A DNA stretch of 64,000 bases. Source: CAWIHK01 sp963835935 (GTDB lineage: Bacteria > Bacteroidota > Ignavibacteria > UBA10030 > CAVZMI01). This document shows positions 60,483 through 64,000 of the stretch, in pieces. The notes under the pieces are model-generated. The model made no database searches and was not told where the DNA came from. It saw only the letters and a list, made by a program, of their open reading frames with translations. The position numbers and the translations under genes are program-made. The stretch spans positions 744,001 to 808,000 of the forward strand of contig CAWIHK010000005.1 of assembly GCA_963835935.1 (NCBI GenBank). Reading direction: 5' to 3'. Each line of letters begins with the position of its first letter. Positions within the stretch are counted from its first letter, which is position 1.

Positions 60483-61492
60483 CTCTCTTCATATTGTTTC
60501 TTGTAGTACTCGAGATATACACCGGATAAGATTCTTTGCCACCATGATTTATGTGAAACATACCAATCGATGGTTTCCGTCAATCCTTTTTCGAATGTAT
60601 AGGAGGGTTCCCATCCCAAATTAATTTTAATTTTCGTCGCATCGATTGCATAACGCCGGTCGTGGCCTGCTCGATCTTTTACGAACGTGATCAATGATTC
60701 GGATTTTCCAAGATACTTAAGTACAAATTTTACCAATTCAATGTTCGCAAGTTCATTATTTCCGCCGATATTATATTTTTGGCCCGGAACACCATCGTGG
60801 AGAACAACATCAATCGCCCGGCAATGATCGCGCACATGAAGCCAATCGCGAACGTTCATTCCGTCCCCGTACACGGGCAGCGGTTTGTTATTCAATGCAT
60901 TTGCTATCATGAGCGGAATAAGTTTTTCCGGAAATTGGTACGGTCCATAATTATTGGAACAATTTGTAATAATAGCCGGGAAACTAAATGTGTGAAAATA
61001 TGCACTCACAATATGATCTGCCGAAGCTTTACTCGCGGCGTAAGGGCTATTCGGATGGTACGGAGTTTCTTCGGAAAATTTTCCATCCCTTCCCAAAGAG
61101 CCGTAAACTTCATCGGTAGAGATGTGGATGAATTTTTCCACTTCTCGATGTCGTGCGACCTCAAGAAGGACGTTCGTTCCCACCACGTTTGTTTCAACGA
61201 ACACCAGCGGCCCCATTATACTCCGATCAACATGCGATTCGGCAGCGAAGTGCACAATTGTATCTATATTGAAATCTTTGCAAGCCTGCTCGACATCGAT
61301 TCGAGAACAAATGTCACCTTTGCGGAATTTATAATGTGGATTTTTTTCCACTTCCGTCAGGTTTTCGAGGTTCCCCGCGTAAGTGAGTTTATCGAAATTG
61401 ATGATTGTGTATTCCGGATGTTGCTCAAGCATGTATATGACGAAATTACTCCCAATGAATCCGGCGCCGCCTGTTACGAGAATATTTTTCAT
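60479..61492 (-). CDS. rfbB: dTDP-glucose 4,6-dehydratase
   Basis: The 337-residue SDR converts dTDP-glucose to dTDP-4-keto-6-deoxyglucose. NILVTGGAGFIGSNFV (3-18), HFAAESHVDRS, STDEVYGSLG, YAASKASADH and NNYGPYQFPEKLIPLMI are hallmark motifs. It follows the cupin gene with no gap. rfbA and rfbD are absent, so rhamnose synthesis is not encoded in full here. Confidence 0.96.
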   Translation of the reverse strand: MKNILVTGGAGFIGSNFVIYMLEQHPEYTIINFDKLTYAGNLENLTEVEKNPHYKFRKGDICSRIDVEQACKDFNIDTIVHFAAESHVDRSIMGPLVFVETNVVGTNVLLEVARHREVEKFIHISTDEVYGSLGRDGKFSEETPYHPNSPYAASKASADHIVSAYFHTFSFPAIITNCSNNYGPYQFPEKLIPLMIANALNNKPLPVYGDGMNVRDWLHVRDHCRAIDVVLHDGVPGQKYNIGGNNELANIELVKFVLKYLGKSESLITFVKDRAGHDRRYAIDATKIKINLGWEPSYTFEKGLTETIDWYVSHKSWWQRILSGVYLEYYKKQYEER

Positions 61493-61969
61493 TTATTCGC
61501 CGATGCTAAAGATTGAGTTTTCATCTGCTTCGTGCCGGATTTCGTCAACGGGATCCTTTTTGCCCCAACCGGCGTAAAGCCTGTTAGGACAATTGATAAC
61601 CATTCCAGAAACAGCTCCGATATTTTTATAAGCATGAACAACGCCTTTTGGAACAAGAACGGTTTTTGGATCGGCTTCACCGGCATCGAAGACATGCTTT
61701 GTCATGTATGTTGGAGAATCTTTCCTATTATCCCATAGATAAATACGAAATGTCGAAGGTCCCATGAAACAAAATAGATCTGCCTGATCGACATGTTCGT
61801 GAGGCCCGCGGGCTATCCCCGCTTCGGTGAATGAAATGTATGTCATGACAGGTAAATATTCCTTGTCGATATCATCTTCGCGAAATATTTCCGCCAACCA
61901 GCCGCGTTTATCATTAAATTTCCGCACCGGTTTGATGATAACACCGGCGATTTGTCCATTATGAAACAT
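61493..61969 (-). CDS. RmlC-like dTDP-sugar epimerase/ketoisomerase (cupin)
   Basis: The 158-residue cupin aligns with the dTDP-4-dehydrorhamnose 3,5-epimerase family. RGWLAEIFREDD, GIARGPHEHVDQADLFCF (H-E-H), LVPKGVVHAYKN and CPNRLY are visible. It is shorter than RmlC (about 180) and could also be a 3,4-ketoisomerase. AGGAGG lies 11 bases before ATG 61969 and a good promoter lies upstream, so it begins the polysaccharide operon, which runs to wzx. Confidence 0.82.
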   Translation of the reverse strand: MFHNGQIAGVIIKPVRKFNDKRGWLAEIFREDDIDKEYLPVMTYISFTEAGIARGPHEHVDQADLFCFMGPSTFRIYLWDNRKDSPTYMTKHVFDAGEADPKTVLVPKGVVHAYKNIGAVSGMVINCPNRLYAGWGKKDPVDEIRHEADENSIFSIGE

Positions 61970-62005
61970 AGAAGTTTGAACCTCCTAAATGAATGCTGAA
62001 CTAAA

Positions 62006-62034
62006 AATTTAGCCAAACTTAGTGCGAAAGTCAA
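62006..62034 (-). promoter_or_regulatory. Predicted promoter of the polysaccharide operon
   Basis: TTGACT (62034-62029), 17 bases, TAAATT (62011-62006) on the minus strand, about 37 bases before the cupin ATG. Confidence 0.65.
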
Positions 62035-62149
62035 TGAAAACCCGAAATTCGACAAGTAAGGCAGGCTTATTGCAATTAGAGAAGACGGTGGGACTACCAA
62101 TTTATTATAATTTTCTTACTAAGATCTATCACCAACAGTCGATTTTATT

Positions 62150-64000
62150 TCAATGAAATAGCATCGAAGCTGGAATAATTTGTCGTCCAATTCCCGGGCC
62201 GGCAATGTACGCATCCAAAACTTTTCCACCGCCGGCTTGAAAGAAACCGATTCTTATTTTATGAAAACCTGATTTTAAAAAGACGGTGCCTGCTTCTTCC
62301 TGCTGTGCATGACGCCCGTCGTTATCGACTACCAGCTTGCCGTCGATTATCAAAACTGTTCCATCATCAGAAGAAATTGAAAAAGTATATAAACCGTCAA
62401 TTAGAATTTTAATGTACCCTTCAAATTGAAGTCCAAAATTTTCGCCTGAGTTTTCATTGGGAATAATAACTTGCATCAACTCTCCCGATCGTTTTGGCGA
62501 CAGTAAATCGAAATTCGGAAGCCTTTCCCAGATTCCTTCATAATAATTGTATTTGATTCCTGGTTTAGGATTTTTCAATTCAAGAGCAGGAGGGAGTTCG
62601 TATGTTCCTTTCAATTCCAACACGACAACAGACATCGGTGGAAGTGTTGCTTCGAGATTTTTATTTTTGATTGTGAATGTTGTAAAAAGTTTTGGTTTGA
62701 TAATATAAGGAGACTCGAATGAATTATGCGCGTTCATTTCGTTTGCTGTCAATATCTCTCCGGTTCCTCCTGTCGGAATGAAGCTTATCAAATCGCACGA
62801 AATTTTTTGAGACGATCTCGGATTGATATTACAAAGGGACAAATGAACCATTCCATTAGTGTCGATTGAGGCCGAACAATTTACCGCCGGAAGTTTTTGT
62901 TCGTTAAAAGTGTAATCCGGGGATTCAATTTTTGTTTTCACCAACATCGCGTTCTGATGGATTTTGTACATTTCGAAAACGTAATACGTGGGAGTGAGAA
63001 TCATCTTTTCTCCGCCGGTGAGTATGACGGACTGAAGCACATTTATTATTTGCGCGATGTTCGCCATGCGGACACGGTCGCAATGATTGTTGAAGATATT
63101 CAGATTGCAAGCCGCAGTTATTGCGTCGCGCAGTGTGTTTTGTTGATAGAGAAATCCCGGATTTGTACCGGGTTCAACGCCATGCCAATTTCCCCATTCG
63201 TCGACACACAATGCAATTTTTTTATTCGGGTCGTACTTATCCATAATCGCTGAGTGCTTTGTTATATATTCATCAATCGCGAGACTGCTTTTTAAAAGAT
63301 TGAACCAACCGCTTTCATCGAACTCCTCTGCAGGCTTCCCATCGCCGAACGCATAATGATGAAGCGATAATCCGGAAATATAACCGCCGGCATTTTTCAT
63401 GATGACTTCGGTCCAGTTGTAATCGTCGCTCGAAGGTCCACAGGCAATTTTGAACAGCTTGTTCGTTCCAAAGTTACGACAGTAAGTTCCATATTTTCTT
63501 GCCTGATCGGCGTAGAATTCCGGACGCATGTTCCCGCCGCATCCCCAGGCTTCATTTCCGAGTCCCCAATATTTCACTCCCCACGATTTTCCCCGTCCAT
63601 TTTTTTTGCGCAGTTCAGTCATCGGGCTGACATTATCGGAGTTGACGTATTCAACCCATTGCGAGAGTTCCTGCACGGTTCCACTTCCTACATTTCCGGA
63701 GAAATACGGTTCACATCCGATCTGCTCACACAGGTCGAGAAATTCATGAGTTCCAAAACTATTGTCTTCCGTTACGCCTCCCCAATTTGTATTGATCATT
63801 GATGGACGCTTTTCCTTTGGACCGATGCCGTTCATCCAGTGATATTCATCCGCGAAACATCCGCCAGGCCACCGGAGCACGGGAACTTTAATTCGTTTCA
63901 ATGCTTCGACCACATCATTTCTGATTCCCCGAGTGTTTGGAATTTTTGAGGTATCTCCAACCCAGAAACCTCCGTAGATACAATGGCCGAGATGTTCAGA
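62150..64000 (-). CDS. GH51 alpha-L-arabinofuranosidase with PA14 domain, N-terminus cut by window edge
   Basis: The frame is open to base 64000 and adds the conserved SEHLGHCIYGGFW before the first visible internal start, so the 5' end is outside the window. At least 616 residues are seen. RWPGGCFADEYHW, YWGLGNEAWGCGG (acid/base Glu) and LCVDEWGNWHG (nucleophile Glu) identify a GH51 retaining arabinofuranosidase. A PA14-type domain closes it (about the last 130 residues: YKILIDGLYTFSISSDDGTV-like, then GRHAQQEEAG). No T9SS tail is present. The role is likely removal of arabinose from plant or bacterial polysaccharides. Confidence 0.92.
   Translation of the reverse strand, partial: SEHLGHCIYGGFWVGDTSKIPNTRGIRNDVVEALKRIKVPVLRWPGGCFADEYHWMNGIGPKEKRPSMINTNWGGVTEDNSFGTHEFLDLCEQIGCEPYFSGNVGSGTVQELSQWVEYVNSDNVSPMTELRKKNGRGKSWGVKYWGLGNEAWGCGGNMRPEFYADQARKYGTYCRNFGTNKLFKIACGPSSDDYNWTEVIMKNAGGYISGLSLHHYAFGDGKPAEEFDESGWFNLLKSSLAIDEYITKHSAIMDKYDPNKKIALCVDEWGNWHGVEPGTNPGFLYQQNTLRDAITAACNLNIFNNHCDRVRMANIAQIINVLQSVILTGGEKMILTPTYYVFEMYKIHQNAMLVKTKIESPDYTFNEQKLPAVNCSASIDTNGMVHLSLCNINPRSSQKISCDLISFIPTGGTGEILTANEMNAHNSFESPYIIKPKLFTTFTIKNKNLEATLPPMSVVVLELKGTYELPPALELKNPKPGIKYNYYEGIWERLPNFDLLSPKRSGELMQVIIPNENSGENFGLQFEGYIKILIDGLYTFSISSDDGTVLIIDGKLVVDNDGRHAQQEEAGTVFLKSGFHKIRIGFFQAGGGKVLDAYIAGPGIGRQIIPASMLFH

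Overview
The window looks like a chromosomal segment from a member of the Bacteroidota/Chlorobi lineage, most likely Ignavibacteria or a close relative. The main evidence is at least five secreted proteins ending in a type IX secretion (T9SS) C-terminal domain, four of them with a PNPF motif (two begin QNYPNPFNP) and a GLYFYRIQAGEFSSTKKM-type end. Supporting signs are DUF3276, a Trm112-like protein, a PEGA-domain Ser/Thr kinase and an AT-leaning base composition. Several promoters fit a canonical TTGACT-17-TATATT pattern rather than the TTTG/TANNTTTG form of classical Bacteroidetes.

Layout: 1-735 is the N-terminal part of a glycerate kinase. 0.9-4.9 kb holds a decayed small gene, an AlbA_2/RecG-like ATPase, a secreted TPR protein and a deoxyhypusine-synthase-like enzyme. 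A 0.2-kb hairpin-rich MITE separates the last from an ornithine-type decarboxylase (together a likely polyamine pair). 6.5-14.1 kb is a signalling module: lipoprotein, GAF sigma54 activator, PEGA-domain Ser/Thr kinase, TPR membrane protein, then a sigma54-type promoter in front of a T9SS cargo gene. 14.05-18.1 kb is an inserted cassette flanked by ~270-bp direct repeats. It carries a promoter, a leader and a 1024-residue repeat-rich T9SS protein, and it left a truncated hutI start behind. 18.0-21.0 kb is histidine-degradation/one-carbon (hutI, glutamate formimidoyltransferase, cyclodeaminase).

21.0-33.0 kb, minus strand, holds rsmE, an Omp85-like barrel, a CoA-binding protein and gcvPB, followed by the fatty-acid operon yceD-rpmF-plsX-fabH-fabD-DUF3109-fabG-acpP-fabF-rnc and a PUR-domain protein. 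33.1-37.5 kb has a PorZ-like propeller protein, ribH, a PHP phosphoesterase and a Crp-type regulator. 37.7-42.9 kb, plus strand, has an FmdB zinc ribbon, a nucleotidyltransferase, metK, ahcY and a short rho. 42.9-51.2 kb, minus strand, is an accessory block of secreted proteins: a small T9SS protein, a 661-residue repeat protein, a 926-residue lytic-transglycosylase-like protein and a T9SS metalloprotease. The block also has repeats and a leader homologous to that at 14.4 kb. 51.2-62.0 kb is a surface-polysaccharide cluster (wzx, fused glycosyltransferase, Dpm1-like GT2, DegT aminotransferase, WcaJ-like transferase, rfbB, RmlC-like cupin) with nadC, a Trm112-like gene, a thioesterase and accA interleaved. 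The window ends inside a GH51 arabinofuranosidase with a PA14 domain.

No tRNA, rRNA or CRISPR was seen. The best leads for new biology are the kinase/sigma54/T9SS module, the duplicated leader in front of unrelated secreted-protein genes, and the short palindromic elements that sit both in a terminator loop and inside a coding region.
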